From Sphaerosporella brunnea (taxonomy: Eukaryota > Ascomycota > Pezizomycetes > Pezizales > Pyronemataceae): DNA of 64,000 bases. Under the pieces are notes generated by a model, which made no database searches, had not been told where the DNA came from, and was given only the letters and a program-made list of their open reading frames with translations. The first letter of the stretch is position 1. Every line of letters begins with the position of its first letter. The position numbers and the translations under genes are program-made. Below are positions 9,918 to 21,934 of the stretch, piece by piece. The stretch lies in NCBI GenBank assembly GCA_008704415.1, contig VXIS01000189.1:1-64000 (forward strand), written 5' to 3'.

Positions 9918-11440
9918 TGTGCGATGCATGCGATTGACGAGATCACGCAGCGATCGCTAGTAAAAAGTGGGAAACAGAGGTTGAAATCGATGACTTCAAA
10001 CGACAACAGGCTCGAATCATACTCCTATTCCCGATTTTAGCTCGTTGTAGTGTCGAGCGTTTAACAGCTCGTCCATTTATGCTTCATGCACTGCAATGCA
10101 GTGTGAGAGCACAGCCTTGGGTAGCCAATTGGCACCCGCCGCAGCTACTGCTTTCACCAAATTGAAATGTAGCTCTATAGACCAATGAGCTTGCCGCTCC
10201 GCAGCCAGTGATCAAATCGTATTACCTACCGCCTTTGCCCATGGACCATACACGATGCGACAGGAGCATTGGAGTGCTCCGCCACCTGAAGACGTCATTA
10301 GGTTGCTTGCCAGTCCAAATACTGCACAAAATGATTAACTAAAAAGGTACTTATCGAGGATATAAGCTTGCCAACCCGTTCGCCAATCATGAGAAAGTTA
10401 CGGACCGCAGTCAAGCACCTGGTCCCCACCGAGAAACTTGCAATGGTCGGGCAACTGGCCACAGCCGCGATCGAGCGAGAGCCGAGCAATCAGGTGCAGG
10501 AACAACTAGCCGGAAAAGAGTTAGGTTCTCAACATCCGGTTATCCATGGTGCAGAACTATGGCCATCTCAGCTGGTTTCACTGTTTTGATGTCTTTCCAA
10601 TTCGCATCTTTTGGGTATTCCGGTGTCGGACGCTCCCACAAAACACGCGGTATATATCCAACTGGCTGCGCGATTTTGGGCCTACTAGGGTACAAGGATA
10701 AGTCAGGCGCTGTTACAGGCGAATGAATGGACGGTTGGAGGCAACAGTAAATACGAGTGTACCGCAAACACAAACAACCTGCAATCCCCTCTTCCGCAAC
10801 AGTGCCGTGATATAACTACAAAATAAACGATGGACACATCAATATCCTCATGCGGAGACGTAGAAATTTTCAAATACCATCCAGTGAAAGAAAGAACGTA
10901 CGTCAACCGCAGAATTTAAGCAGAATCTCACATTAATACGGTTACTAGTCGTTACCTTTTTCCGTCGCAAATGCTCGCTCAAACTCTCAAATACATACCA
11001 GAATTTAAAAAAGCAAGCAAATTCGAAAAACTATCACACGTTTCATTTTTTTATCTGATTGAGCATGCGATTATTCCCGGAGCCCCTCGTTGGGAACTGG
11101 ATCCTTGTGCCCATTGCTGGACGATCTTGACGAAGTACTCAACAACTACCGGATGCATCGAAGCCCCGGCCGAAAGCCTGGTCGGCCCGTGAGTCGTATT
11201 TCAAGGGTGCTTGTTCACGTCCAATAGGGCCACGATCGCGTAACGTCGCCTCCTCCATGTCCATCGCGGTGCCGCCCAAATCCGCGAGGGTGACTGAGAA
11301 GGTTGAGAGCGAGATCGTGGTGGATATGGAGGAGCCGTTAGTTAAGACTAGATACGGCCCCTATCTCGACAGCAGGGAGCAGTGGGTTGCACAGTGAGGC
11401 GCTATGTGTGGAGGAGGGGACCGGGGTGGAAAGCTCAGTC
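9917..11440. other. Gene-poor stretch
   Basis: Short open frames only, with no recognisable protein. It may include the decayed 5' part of the pogo-type element that follows. Confidence 0.35.
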
Positions 11441-11464
11441 ATTTAGGGGAGCACTACGCATTTT

Positions 11465-12770
11465 GAGATTGCGACGATGGTGATGCAAGTAATTGACCAA
11501 GACAGGGTCACTTCAAGAAGCTGTACGATGTCGTCCATCGCTATCACATCAAGCCCGATGATTTCTGGAGCTTCCACCAGAAGTGTTATCTTATTGGCGG
11601 TGGGGGCAAAAAGAATGAGCTTGTCATCGCACCTGTAAGGACCACGAAGCCACTGGCGAAAAGGATCCAAAAGGAGAACCGGGAGTGGTCACGACGGTTG
11701 AGTGTGTCTGGCAGGAGGAAAGCGACTCCCAGCCTACTACACCGACGATGGTTGGACCAACGATCAAGCTGGTCTCCACTGGCCGATGAAGCATTGCGAG
11801 GCGCATGCATCGCCGCCACATCCAGATGCGCATCGTCTCAATCATCCGTCACACGATACCTTCGGATTCAAGGAGCATTGTGTCGATCACAATATTCACG
11901 TCTTCCCACGCCACCCATATCCTTCAGCCTTTGGATGTTGGTGTGTTTAGTGCTTTGGACAGGCACTGCATTTCAGCGGTCGACGAGTGGACGGCAGTGT
12001 TCCTGATCGCCAGCCCGCCCGCCGGGCTGATCGAAAAGACGGGCAGGCTGTTTGGGCTGCAGCCCAAGTCGGGCTGGCTGGCGGATGCAGAGATCATGCT
12101 CCATGGTGAGTGGAGCAACAGCAACACAGAAGCGCTCTTCATTTTACGACGTAACTGGGCCAAACTGATGGTTGCATGACACGTTCACCTCAGTCGAAAG
12201 TACTTAGCAGCCCATCCGCACAGCCGGGCTTTTTGGGCCGGCTATTAGGAACGGCGCAGCAACCACTCCACACCAAGATCTACAAAGCTGCTTTTATTCA
12301 ACTTTGCGAACAGGCTCGGATCAACGGAACTCGACCTCACAAGAACAAGAAAGCGTGGGAAAAGTGGGTATTCACCCATAGCGTCCCACCAATTTATTGG
12401 ATAACCCCGAGACGCAGGTCTCCTGCAGGGAAGAAGAACGTCAGACACAAATGGAAGCTCAGAAGCATCCAGGGCTATGCCCAGGTGATGCTCCCGCCGG
12501 GACCGAGAAGCTTGCTGTGACCGCCTCGAGGAGGAGAAGAAAAAAGGCAAAGGGAAAGGTACTCGAAAGGGTAAGGGAAAAGAAAAGGAACCTCAAGGCC
12601 AAAGGAAGCATCAATCCCATCGCTCCGATGAAGACACCATTGCCGCAAGCGATAGTGAGGTGGAACGCCAGGTGCAGGCCATGATGGAGGCGCAGGAGGA
12701 GGCGGAGGGGGAGGAGGAGCAACTAGTGTTGCCCATGACCTGTGACTGGTCGGCAACGCTTGACTTTGTA
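11465..12770 (+). pseudogene. pogo/Fot1-type DDE transposase relic
   Basis: Pieces of one transposase lie in order but in shifting frames. FKKLYDVVHRYHIKPDDFW (about 11505-11560) is the family segment before the first Asp. YTDDGWTND followed by LHW (about 11730-11790) matches the GWTsDE.gL.Wl region. HCVDHNIHVF then THILQPLDVGVFSALDRHC (about 11875-11970) is the hallmark PPHTTHLLQPLDVGVF segment. A basic KKGKGK-like and acidic VERQVQAMMEAQEE tail (about 12530-12720) matches the usual C terminus. At least four frameshifts separate them, so the element cannot encode an active protein. Terminal repeats were not found. Confidence 0.75.
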
Positions 12771-12926
12771 CACTGACTTCTGACCAAAAATGCGTGACCT
12801 AAGTTATAACTTTGTTCGTGACTGCCGTTCATAAGTCTGAATAGAGTTCCCCACCATGGAAAGCGAGGGCGCAGGCCTGAGCAGCCGTGACGGTGATGCT
12901 AATGAAACTGCAAGCCGCAGGGTACA

Positions 12927-13283
12927 GTGGGAAGTTTATGTCTTCTGGAAAGAGCTTCTCTTGATCAGTCTGTTATTGTCAGTCTGAAGCAACGCTGCCC
13001 GGATGATGAGGAGCCAGAAGGCAATGGAGAAGAGCATTTTCGAACTAGACCAAGTGTTATTCCGTTAAGGAAACGAATTTTCCGCCACCTTCTTGCTTTG
13101 TTTATTCTGTCATCCAACGTTGCTGAGCGAATTGTGGAAAACACATATTTCCCTCAGCTTCTAGTTCCAACGGTGAAAGAACACCTTATTGGACGGAATA
13201 CAATTGGCCGTGACATCGTTAAGCTGTGGCATAGCAATCGTGAGGACCTGAAATTTCATCTTAGACTCTGGCGGTATGATTAG
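12927..13283 (+). pseudogene. hAT transposase N-terminal fragment
   Basis: The 118-codon frame contains FRHLLALFILSSNVAERIVE, YFPQLLVPTVKEHL and NTIGRDIVKLWHSNREDLKF. This matches the hAT segment that precedes the first catalytic Asp (surviving preference for F..L..FI, and RxTIxRDI). The downstream catalytic part is absent; an LTR-like sequence starts about 100 bp further on. Confidence 0.65.
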
Positions 13284-13389
13284 CCTTACCCTCGTGCAGG
13301 TTGTCGATGCGCAATGGCTGCTGAGTGATGGCTAAAACCTTGCAGAAAAAATAGGTTGTCGAAGTAGGCCTTACAACATTGAGTGTTTA

Positions 13390-13658
13390 TGTAACGGATA
13401 GGGTCGAGAATAGACTGGAGGGGCCCAAGGTACTCGCGTACAGAGGGGACAAGAACGAGAGCGGGAACAAGATCCGAATGCAGGACAAGAGGTGCGACGC
13501 GCACGGTCAGGATTCAGATTGGAACAAAGGTACTCAGATTGACATACGAAGGTTTAGTGAGGAGAAAAGGAGAAGAAAGCAAACAACAAAACGGAAACGA
13601 AGGCCCCTCTATATAACCCACGTGACCGCGGCGCCTCGCGCCAGGTGGTAGCCGAACA
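13390..13658 (-). mobile_element. Solo LTR (copy 2)
   Basis: Same 269-275-bp unit as 2114-2388. On the minus strand it has CACGTG, a TATA-like TTATATAGAGG, and the boundaries TGTTCGGCTACC...CCGTTACA. No internal retroelement sequence adjoins it, so it is a solo LTR. No clear target-site duplication. Confidence 0.65.
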
Positions 13659-13756
13659 TAGCCTTGGCCTCGGCAGAGCCGCAACAAAAACCCGTAACAA
13701 CATAATCCGATCTCGCGCCGTGACAGTTTACAGGTCCGACTGCTTTCAACCTCATA

Positions 13757-13905
13757 TCAAAAAGCCCCCATGGCCCAGTGGTATAAACCGCCGGGTAGGA
13801 CTGGTACCCCTTCACAGCTGGGGTGCCCCGGTTCAAGTCCTGGGGCTTCCTCGCCGCCTCCTACACGCCTGGGAGCGGAAGGTTTTTGCTGCTCTCCCCT
13901 TTGAG
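13757..13905 (+). mobile_element. tRNA-derived SINE, copy 1
   Basis: It begins TCAAAAAGCCCCC and carries an A box (TGGCCCAGTGG, 13771) and a B box (GGTTCAAGTCC, 13830) at tRNA spacing, then a tRNA-unrelated body ending near GGTTTTTGCT. The region does not fold as a proper tRNA: acceptor, D and T stems have mismatches and the anticodon loop lacks T33. A second copy on the minus strand at 24283-24460 shares the head and body. Two dispersed copies of a Pol III-type unit define a SINE rather than a tRNA gene. Confidence 0.75.
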
Positions 13906-15660
13906 TAGATTTTGTTGCCTAAGCGCGTGGACTTTTTTATTAATTTTCTTATGCATTTCTTTTATTTTCTTTGTCGCTTGGTTGAGAGGGGAGGTGTGGA
14001 GTTGAATGGTGGGTTACTGAGCAGGCGGGAGTGGACAGAGTGAGAATGCATGACCGCACTCCTCACGCTTGCCCATTAGAAGAAAGACCACACGGTGTGC
14101 AGTCATTAGTACAGCGCCACTTAGAATAAATGTACGTGATTTTCTCTATTGCAGCGGGCGTCGGGCATGGTGGTAGAGTGAAGCGCCGGCGTCGTCGCTG
14201 TTCTACTTGCTAAGACAAAAGTTACGAACGATGTCATGACTACTGACCAAGGTTACTGAATATAACCTGAACGTAACTCCGTTCATGGGCAACACTCGGA
14301 GCAACCGCGAGCCGCAGGGTTTGGAGAAGGCGAGGAAGAGGGTGCAGAGGCTGAAAGCTCGGCGGCTGCGATCAGAGAGGGGCCACGTCGCCTCTATAAA
14401 GGGAGGCAATGGGAGCAAGCGCGGAGGATGCCGTGGAAGGGTCGCGGTAGGAGGTGCTTTTAGATCATGAAAGGTCACTCGATGTTGATTTTTTTCTTTT
14501 TTTCACCGGAGTTAGGCATTCCGGAGTTTTGGGGGAATTACTATTCAGGTTTTCAACGAGGTCAATGGGATGTATATATGTAAGCTACGAGGTTATCACC
14601 ATCTGGGCTCGCTGAGGGAGCTCAGCAAGAGAGGGAGTGTTGGTTTATCGTCAGTCAGCTCTGCGCGCATCTGATGGCACATGCCTTGTGAGCATGCCTT
14701 GCGCCGTCTTTGTGTATACTATACATATATCAGGCCTTGTCGGCCTCGACAGGATAATCAATGCAAGCACACAATTCAACATTGTTATGGACACGCACGG
14801 CATGCCCGCCAACGGGGTGCGTCTGAAGAAACCTTCGGCCGCCGCCAGAAAAGCGAGCACGATCTTTAGGTTCCGATCACCTCCATGTCACCGGGTAGAT
14901 TCGGTAGAGCCCGGTCATACTCCACTCCATCAATCCGTTGGATGTTATAACCTCATCTCGTACCGACGGTTAGTGTTGTCCACGAGTCTGTTCGGTGTGG
15001 AGTCGAGCCCGACTTGTGCCCGGTATCGCCTGTAGGAGTTAAAACTATAAACAAGGTTGGAGTTTCAAGCGTATTCGAGTCACCCAAGCTCTCAGTGATT
15101 CGAGCTGGACCGGAGTTCTAGATAGTAAGTTCGGTGTCTCTGACGTTAGGAATAACGCAGGGTTTTGTTGTTTTGAGTTTTAACTGTAGTTTTCCATGAA
15201 CTCGAATACAATAATGCGCACTCGAGCTTTAACCGGAGTCAAACTGGTGAAACTCGCACGGCACAAGTCCATCAAAAACTCCAAAAACCCGAGTCCATAG
15301 TGTGGAGTCCGGGACTCGTGGACAACCCTACCGACGGTCTATCACAGGCAACGGCGTATCGCACCGCACGGCATTCCAACGGCTTATCTGCCGTGGTCGG
15401 ACCAACGGTCGCCGGCACGAACCAATCACCTCTACACAGACACTGCTGGTTCCGATCGAGCGGCAAACCCGAACCCAGCGGCATGCCGACGGGCTATTTG
15501 CCCGGATCGTGCTAACGATTCGATAATTAAGGCAACACGAAAGGGTTAAGATCTGAGGGTCTTCCGTGGACAATTTGTCGGACAAACATGCTCAACCACT
15601 GCCAAGATGCATCAATATCCACCAAACACAAGGCACGGATATAGATCCAAGTTGCGGACC
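13906..15660. other. Intergenic with a cluster of GGAGTC/GACTCC words
   Basis: No gene recognised. From about 14880 to 15330 words such as ACTCC, GGAGTC, CCGGAGT and ACTCGAG are over-represented in both orientations, which may be a degraded palindrome-rich element. Confidence 0.35.
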
Positions 15661-15668
15661 GTATTCCC

Positions 15669-16662
15669 CTAATCGCCATCGCCTACCGGATCCGGCTCTT
15701 CACCGCCAGCAAAAAAATGCCATTGGTCGCGGTACTCCACCCACATTTTCCGCCGCAGCCTCCTATCGCCACCATTGACAACCTTGATCATCGGAAGATC
15801 CCTAAAGATGAGCGTCCACGCCAGCACGCGCTCGCGCATCATCTCATTCTTCGTGACACGTTTGTGGTATGGCCACGTACTCGCAACGTCAAAATCGATC
15901 AGCACAACCTTATTATCGTCCACAACTAGGAAGTTCCATTCTTCGACATCCCCATGAATGACCAACGCCGCGTGCACCGCTTCCACGGCCCGGAAGGCTT
16001 CCACGGCCACTGTCGGCGTGAGATTTTCCCACGAGAGCTGCTGTGCCGAAGGGAAATCTTCAAGTAGAAGACCCTCAGCTGGAAGGGCGATCTGGATGTG
16101 GTCCGTGAAGGGGGCTGGCTCCGTGAATTCGAGATAGCCAAACACGCGGGGGACGTAGGGCGCTGCTCCATGGTGGACAAGGCGGCTATAGGCGCTGTAT
16201 TCTCGATCAAACTTGTCGACTGCTCTCCAGTTGCTCTCTCTCTCGTCTGTAGTGTTCTAAGCACGTCAGCGTCGCTGATGTGAGTCAGTCGTAGTCCCTC
16301 AGCCAGATGAGTGACAGTCACAGGCTAGACGTGAGTACTTGGGGGGGTGGGCGTGACGACACCGAAAACGGATATACGCCTGCCTCTGACGGGGGGGGCA
16401 AAGTACACACAATCTTGAGGATCCGACTTTCCCCCGCGAATCTCAACCTGTAGACAAATGCTTTGCTCGAATGTTCGCCGTCGCGACCTGACAGGAGGTG
16501 AACGGAGTCGAGGGATTCCGGCATGAAGCTTCGCGGATCGAGACTCGTGAGCTTGGGGCATTCGTGGAGCAGCGACGCGTCGACATCCTCAGAGGAAAGA
16601 GGAGGATCGCTGTAGTAGCTGAACGGTTCGGGTTGGCTGAGCGGCACCAAGGAAGTCTGCAT
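15669..16662 (-). CDS. Protein-kinase-like fold protein (HGDxxxxN / DFD)
   Basis: Predicted two exons on the minus strand, 16662-16411 and 16256-15669 (279 aa). The intron is 154 nt, with GTGTGT at its 5' end and GCTGAC...TTAG at its 3' end. Exon 1 ends in an N-lobe strand with a candidate ATP-binding Lys (KAFVYRLRF, SRILKI). Exon 2 gives FDREYSAYSRLVHHG, the catalytic loop VIHGDVEEWNFLVV and the metal-binding LIDFDVAS. The glycine loop is weak and the protein is short, so it belongs to the kinase-like/APH-like group of fungal proteins of unknown substrate rather than to classical protein kinases. It is divergently arranged with the RS/PD-(D/E)XK gene starting at 17252. The longer-than-usual intron is the least certain part of the model. 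Confidence 0.7.
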
Positions 16663-16928
16663 AAGGAAGCGGGTAGTCCAAGACGCTGAGAGACTTCCTC
16701 AACGGCTGGAAAGCCCTTCCGATGCTGTAAGCGTCTGACATCGCTTGTGGGAGGGGGTTGATGATGGCGATGGCGGTCGTGGTATCTGGGGTGGGGGGGG
16801 GGGGGGCGTGAAGTGAAGTGAAGGTTGGAGAATGACGACGCGACGTCTGGCTGGTTTGGGGTTACCCGGAGTACACCAACCCTAACCTTCCGAGACTCAC
16901 TGCACATCACTCGGTAATAGCCGAGTCC

Positions 16929-17038
16929 TATCACAGTATCTCACTCGTATGATCACAGTATCTCACTCGTCTCATCACAGTATCTCACTCGTCCTATCAC
17001 AGTATCTCACTCGTCTTATCACAGTATCTCACTCGTCT
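16929..17038. repeat. Five-copy 22-bp tandem repeat in a divergent promoter
   Basis: TCACAGTATCTCACTCGT recurs at 16931, 16953, 16975, 16997 and 17019, exactly 22 bp apart; only the last bases of each unit vary. It lies between the start of the minus-strand kinase-like gene (16662) and the plus-strand gene at 17252. It may be a protein-binding array or a minisatellite. No cas genes are present and there are no spacers of CRISPR size. Confidence 0.9.
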
Positions 17039-17251
17039 TTATCCTCGCCAGTTTCCAACAATTTTGGATGGTGGGATATCTTGTCATTTTAGGTAGATTG
17101 ATTGGCGGTTTGTCCTTCCTTACCTCACGTTTCCCACCACCACCACCATCCTCGTTCTTTTGCCCTCATCTTAACACTCGAGCACGGCCTTTTACAACAC
17201 CCACCCTCAAGGAGTCTCTTGCAACACTCCTCCAGTGAAACGGCAAACACG

Positions 17252-18708
17252 ATGACAGATCGCTACATCCCTAGCTACCACTACCGCGACCGTAGCAGGA
17301 GTCCCCACTACCAGGAGCCTAGGTACAGGAGCCGTAATCGCAGTCGCAGTCGGCAGCGCCGCCAGAGCGGCGATTGGCACCGTCGCCACTCTCCGGCTGA
17401 TCAGCAGGCCATCAGGTTCCACTCGGATAGAGATAGGAACCGTCGTGATCGCAGTCGCAGTTGGGACCGCGGCCAGAGAGGAGATCGGCATCGTCGTCAG
17501 TCCCCGCCTCCTCGTCAGTTCCCGCCTCCTCGTCAACCCCCCAGACTCCACTCTGGAGATCACGCCGAGAGTGGTAGGAATCGAAGCCGGTATCGTCACC
17601 ATCCGTAGCCCGCTGTGATGGAGTTCCGCTGGGCTAATTTCACGTATAAATAATAGAAATATGCAAGCGCCACCCCCGACTTCTGCGTTTGGGATAGCGA
17701 TTGCACCTCCGCAACCCGCACCTCTACCACCCGCACCTCTACCACCCGCACCTCTACCACCCGCACCTCTACCACCCGCACAGCCACTTCCTACGGTCTT
17801 GGACGTACTTCAGCGAACTACCCATGTCGAAATTCCTGGCCTTGAGTTCTCAGATATTACGGTAACGGGCCACTGGGAAGAATTCACCTCGGCCAATATA
17901 ATCTCTGCTTTCGGGCATCTACTCACCGGGACTGATTATACCTACTGTAATCCAATAACCTCGCTACACTCCCCTGTACTCGGGGTTTATGACGAAAACG
18001 CAGTGACGCTCCGGCTGTCGCCGAGTGTGCTGCAGCCGCTGCGGCGCTGTTTGCGTCTGGTGTTTGCGGCCCATCCCCAGCCTCAAGCTGCCGGTGCCGG
18101 GGAATTACTACCCCGAGATTCGAAGCTCTCGGCAATCACCCACGATGCGGGCTCGGCAGCCATTTTCCCTGGAAAGGAGCTCCCTGACTACTCGTCTTGC
18201 GCTCCCCCGCCACCGCTGAGGGCTTCGCGACTACTACCCGGAGACTGCAAAGTCGACTGGAAAGGGCGGGCTGACTGGTTCAAAGTTAAACCGGCGGTAA
18301 CAAACATTACCGAGAAAGAAACCAGAGAATACAGACAAGTGTTAAGCCAACTATATTACTACATGTTCAAAACAAAGGCGAGGTATGCACCTACCTATCA
18401 TCCTCAGAGGAACAACTTACGAACCGATCGACAACAGATACGGCTATATCATCACCAACGGGGAAGTTTTGTGCATGCGTGCCGTGAATAGCAATGATTC
18501 CCAGGGCTACGGTTCTGTCGAGGTTTCGGCATCGTACCCTTTAGTGAGGGATCCAACTGTTACTCACTCGGACCCTGGAATGACACCGCTTTTAGCACTC
18601 ATGGGACTCCATTTACTTGCGGCCGCAGATGATCATTGGAGCATGTCCTACAATTTCCCCCATCCAAGGCTGGGAGCACGGAGCAGCGCGCGGCGCATGG
18701 GTCTTTAA
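17252..18708 (+). CDS. RS-rich protein fused to a PD-(D/E)XK-like domain
   Basis: Predicted exons are 17252-17604, 17657-18382 and 18438-18708 (449 aa). The introns are 52 and 55 nt with GTAGCC...GCTAAT...TAG and GTATGC...CAG, and all joins are in frame. Exon 1 is dominated by RS/RD/RH dipeptides (RDRSRSP, RNRSRSRQRR) as in RS-domain proteins. Exon 2 opens with PPAPL repeats (17709-17780). It then holds a domain with AITHDAGSAAIFPGKELPDY, LLPGDCKVDWKGRADWFK and YRQVLSQLYYYM, continuing across the second intron into RYGYIITNGEVLCMR and LLALMGLHLLAAADD. This order resembles a family of fungal hypothetical proteins with a restriction-nuclease-like PD-(D/E)XK fold; D-x-K in GDCKV would be part of the active site. 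The family call is from memory of the pattern. A decayed transposase follows at once. Confidence 0.7.
17709..17782 (+). repeat. 15-bp tandem repeat coding PPAPL
   Basis: About five copies of CCACCCGCACCTCTA lie in frame within exon 2 of the gene above; the length is probably variable. Confidence 0.9.
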
Positions 18709-18748
18709 CCCAACGAGAAGTTGGGAGGGGGGGGGGGGGTTGGTGATT

Positions 18749-20470
18749 CGTTGGAATCAAGGGAGTCATGACATCATGACAAAGAATGAGCTGTTTTTGT
18801 GGCTGGTTGTTGTGTATGGCACGTATGGTGGGAGCATATCTTTGCGCGCAAACAGGTTTGAACTCTCCATCCAGGTTGCGAAACATTCTCTAAGGAGGAA
18901 GTACGTGGCAGAGAGAATTCGAGCTCACGAACTCCTATGGATCAAGTCCGTTGTCATACCTCACAGCAAGCAGGGAGCTCATGCAAAGACTATTTGTATG
19001 CTTGAAGACGAAGGGATCTTAATCCTAATGGAGGAGTACATGACAGGGAGTGGGAAGCTTGCCACCTCACAAGGACTGGCAAATGCGATTACCGATTACT
19101 GGAAGAAGGCGGGGAAGCTAAAAGAGGATGGATCTGAGCGGGTGTTGGCAGACCGGACAGCACGGGAGTGGTTGCGGAGACGAAACTACCGATGGACTGA
19201 CCTCAAAAAGGGTGTTTACAAAGATGGCCATGAGCGGCCCGATGTTTAGACTACCGGAGCCATACCTTTCTCCCAAAGCTCGCTGAGCTCGAGCCTACCT
19301 TTATTCATTGGACCTTTCCCGACCTCAAACAAAACCCCGATGCACCACTGCTTCTCTCCTACCCTCACAACCTTCTCTTTGATGCCAAGCCTCAAGTTCC
19401 AGTTACGCGCGATGAGTGTTCATTCAACGCAAAGAATAGTGTAGGCGTGGCTGGGTAAGGGAAGAGTTTTTACCTTTTTATGATAAAGGACGAGATGCGG
19501 GTCTCATGACATCAGAACATATGACCCCTGGGGGGAACCTCAAGCTCCCTGCAACGCATCCAGAGGAGGATTGGCTCAGGGAGCCCGATGGAGATCGCTT
19601 TCGTGAGTGCACTGATACCTTTGAGTTTGGAGAGGGTCGTTATTGGACCGGAGAGAATGTGTTTGCACAGCTTGAGAACCTCGCAATCCCGCTTTTTGAG
19701 AAAGCTTTCCCTGGTTGTCAAGCAGTTTTCTCCTTCGACTGCGCTACCAACCATACCGACATAAAGGATGGCTGGATTGGAGATCGCACCACAGAAGATG
19801 CACCTCATGCGTAACGGTATGAACGTCGCCAAGGGAATGGAGCGAGTTTATGGAGAACCTGTATGTTGCCCACCTTCCCCTCTCCACAACTTTCCCTCTC
19901 ACTCTTCCCCTTGCTGCACGTTTTTTTGACAACAGACCATAATCTAGGCCTACGAGTTTAATGCACCATGCCCAATTCAAATCCAAACCAAAAAAAATAA
20001 AGCGATTCAGGAACCCCGAGTGTGTTGATGGGAGGGAGGGCCGTACCTGCTGTGCAAACGCCAGTTTATTTGCGCAACCAGAGTTCAAAAGCCAGCACAG
20101 TCGAGTAGAGGAGATTGTGGATGAAGCAGGCCACCTGGTGATGCTTTATCCAAAGTTCCACTGCGAACTCACTTGGATTGAGTACTATTGGGGCGCCTGC
20201 AAACACTATGCCCGGAAGCACTGTACCTACACTCTTCCCGGTATTCAAGTCCCATTCTTGGGTCATTCTCTTAGAACAAGCATGACTAAATTCTATTGAC
20301 CAGGCCTGCGAGAGGTGATTCTGGAAGCTCTGTAATCGGTCAAACCTTCACTCATATTCAAGTATTGGAGACGCACACAGCAAATAATCTGGGCTTATAT
20401 GGGGGGCGCGGTATTTGGTGCTAAGCTGTGTAAGGAAAGGGTCTATGAGTCACCTGAGGGTCCCTCAAAG
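18749..20470 (+). pseudogene. DDE-superfamily transposase relic (fungal Tc1/IS630-like lineage)
   Basis: Pieces in order: a helix-turn-helix region (18780-19240) ending TDLKKGVYKDGHERPDV; then in other frames ELEPTFIHWTFPDL-like sequence; the first Asp in TRDECSFNAKN (about 19405); MTPGGNLKLP and GRYWTGENV; the second Asp in AVFSFDCATNH (about 19735); and the last acidic residue in YPKFHCELTWIEYYWGACK (about 20150). The tail WRRTQQIIWAYMGGAVFGAK runs to about 20450. A TAG at 19247 and several shifts break the frame. The xELxxIExxWG block is shared with Tc1/IS630-type enzymes. Terminal repeats were not found. Confidence 0.75.
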
Positions 20471-21854
20471 AGAACCAGCCGCGGAGAATGCGTCTGGAGG
20501 CTGAGGCCGAAGGACGAGGCTAGGGAAATGTGATCTTTTTTTTTTACTCCAATCAGGGTCCCCACGACCTCGCGTTTTGACAGCTCCGCTGGCCGTATCA
20601 CGGACCATTCCAATGCCCGTGTCCTAGATCCCTCCCGGAAGGAAATATTGACAGCTCTCCCAGGTTTAAAACCGCCTACACCAGACAACTCTCCGAGTCA
20701 ACACCTTCCGGGGGCTCCACCATCCCTGCAACTCCCGCTGTGTATCACCGACCAAAGCGCAGAAGCTAACGTCGGAGGGTCGGCCTGGCAGGATGCTTTG
20801 GGGTCATTGGCGGTAAAGCACTGCATGGAACTCGAGGTGAGTTTTTGCATGACATACAAACAGCTGCTGGTGACGTTCCATCCAGTACTCCGGTCACCGC
20901 AATGCGCACCCAAAATCTCCGCTTCCCAAATGCACCCCAAGTTCTTCGACCACCTTGATTCCATCTATTTTAAGAAGGAAAACGATGCTAAACTTAAGTC
21001 TTAGCTCATATCCGCCAGACGCTCGGGGCCCACGGCAGCAAATCTGTCATTAATCGTGTATTTTAGAACACACAAGTTTCGTATTTGCCCCAGGCAGCAT
21101 TAATCAAGCGATCAACCTCCCAAACCCGTCCCCCAGAAAGCAATGCTCCCTCGTTTGAACACAACAAGGCATATAGCAACTTCGACCGTCTCGACCATCT
21201 CCCAGACAATAAGAGGAAGCCAGCCCCCAGTGGAACTGTCGAAAACTCTTCGCAACGAGACCACGAGAAAATGGTTGTCGATTACCCGAGCCCTGTTTTT
21301 TCCTGCCGCATCGACAAGCTGGAATTTTTCATTCCCGCCATCACGCACTGTGAAAATTTTCGCCTGGGGTACGTTAATTTCGCCTTTCTGTGTTATGTTA
21401 TTTGGGCTAGAATGAAAAACTGGTCCCTCTGCCTACAATACCAAAAAAGTACATTAAAGTGGAAGAATCATGATAGTAAATATTCCACACCGGTATATCC
21501 GAACTCTTAACCTTTTGCTTGATAGCAAGCATTCGCGACAGATCGTCATGCTGTGACTAACTAGGTATAGACCTTGTAGCGGTCAATTGGCATGCCACGC
21601 TTCGTTTCTTCATACGATTGCATCTGAGTGCGAGAGAAAGATGCAATACCAACGTGTCGCCCATCCCTCCCCGAATCATCGAACCGTTCAACTCTCGCAC
21701 CTTTCGTTCGGGCCATTGGACTCCTCTCCGGCCGGCATCCCCTCCATGGGCCGACCCCGCTCAAGTGCAACTCCGATATATAGCGTGGTCGACCAGAACA
21801 CATGTACATCCCAGGCTACCCAAGGCCATGCACTCAGAAATGAACCTTCTACGC

Positions 21855-21887
<33 letters not shown>

Positions 21888-21934
21888 GACAGCATTCTTC
21901 GCATTTTTGATGGACAGCTAGTTCAAAGCAAATC
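20471..21934. other. Intergenic or unresolved hypothetical gene; poly(A) tract
   Basis: An open frame at 20648-20836 ends at a strong 5' splice-like GTGAGT (20837) with a CAG 50 nt on, and another frame covers 21085-21510. I could not assemble a protein or recognise a domain. An A30 run lies at 21857-21886. Confidence 0.3.
21857..21886. repeat. Poly(A) tract, about 30 bp
   Basis: Uninterrupted A run with no SINE- or LINE-like body on its left side. Confidence 0.95.

Noticed and set aside
9643..10040. Open frames encoding long poly-Tyr, poly-Asn, poly-Ile or poly-Leu runs
   Set aside because: They are translations of the (TTA)n microsatellite in different frames and strands, with no coding sequence around them.
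13757..13843. A tRNA gene (A and B boxes at tRNA spacing)
   Set aside because: The cloverleaf has stem mismatches and no acceptable anticodon loop, and the same unit with its non-tRNA body recurs at 24283-24460. It is the head of a SINE.
16929..17038. CRISPR array
   Set aside because: The units are directly adjacent 22-bp copies without spacers, in a eukaryotic genome with no cas genes. It is a tandem repeat.
20648..21510. A spliced gene using GTGAGT at 20837
   Set aside because: The 5' splice-like site is good, but I could not find a downstream exon in frame that gives a sensible protein.
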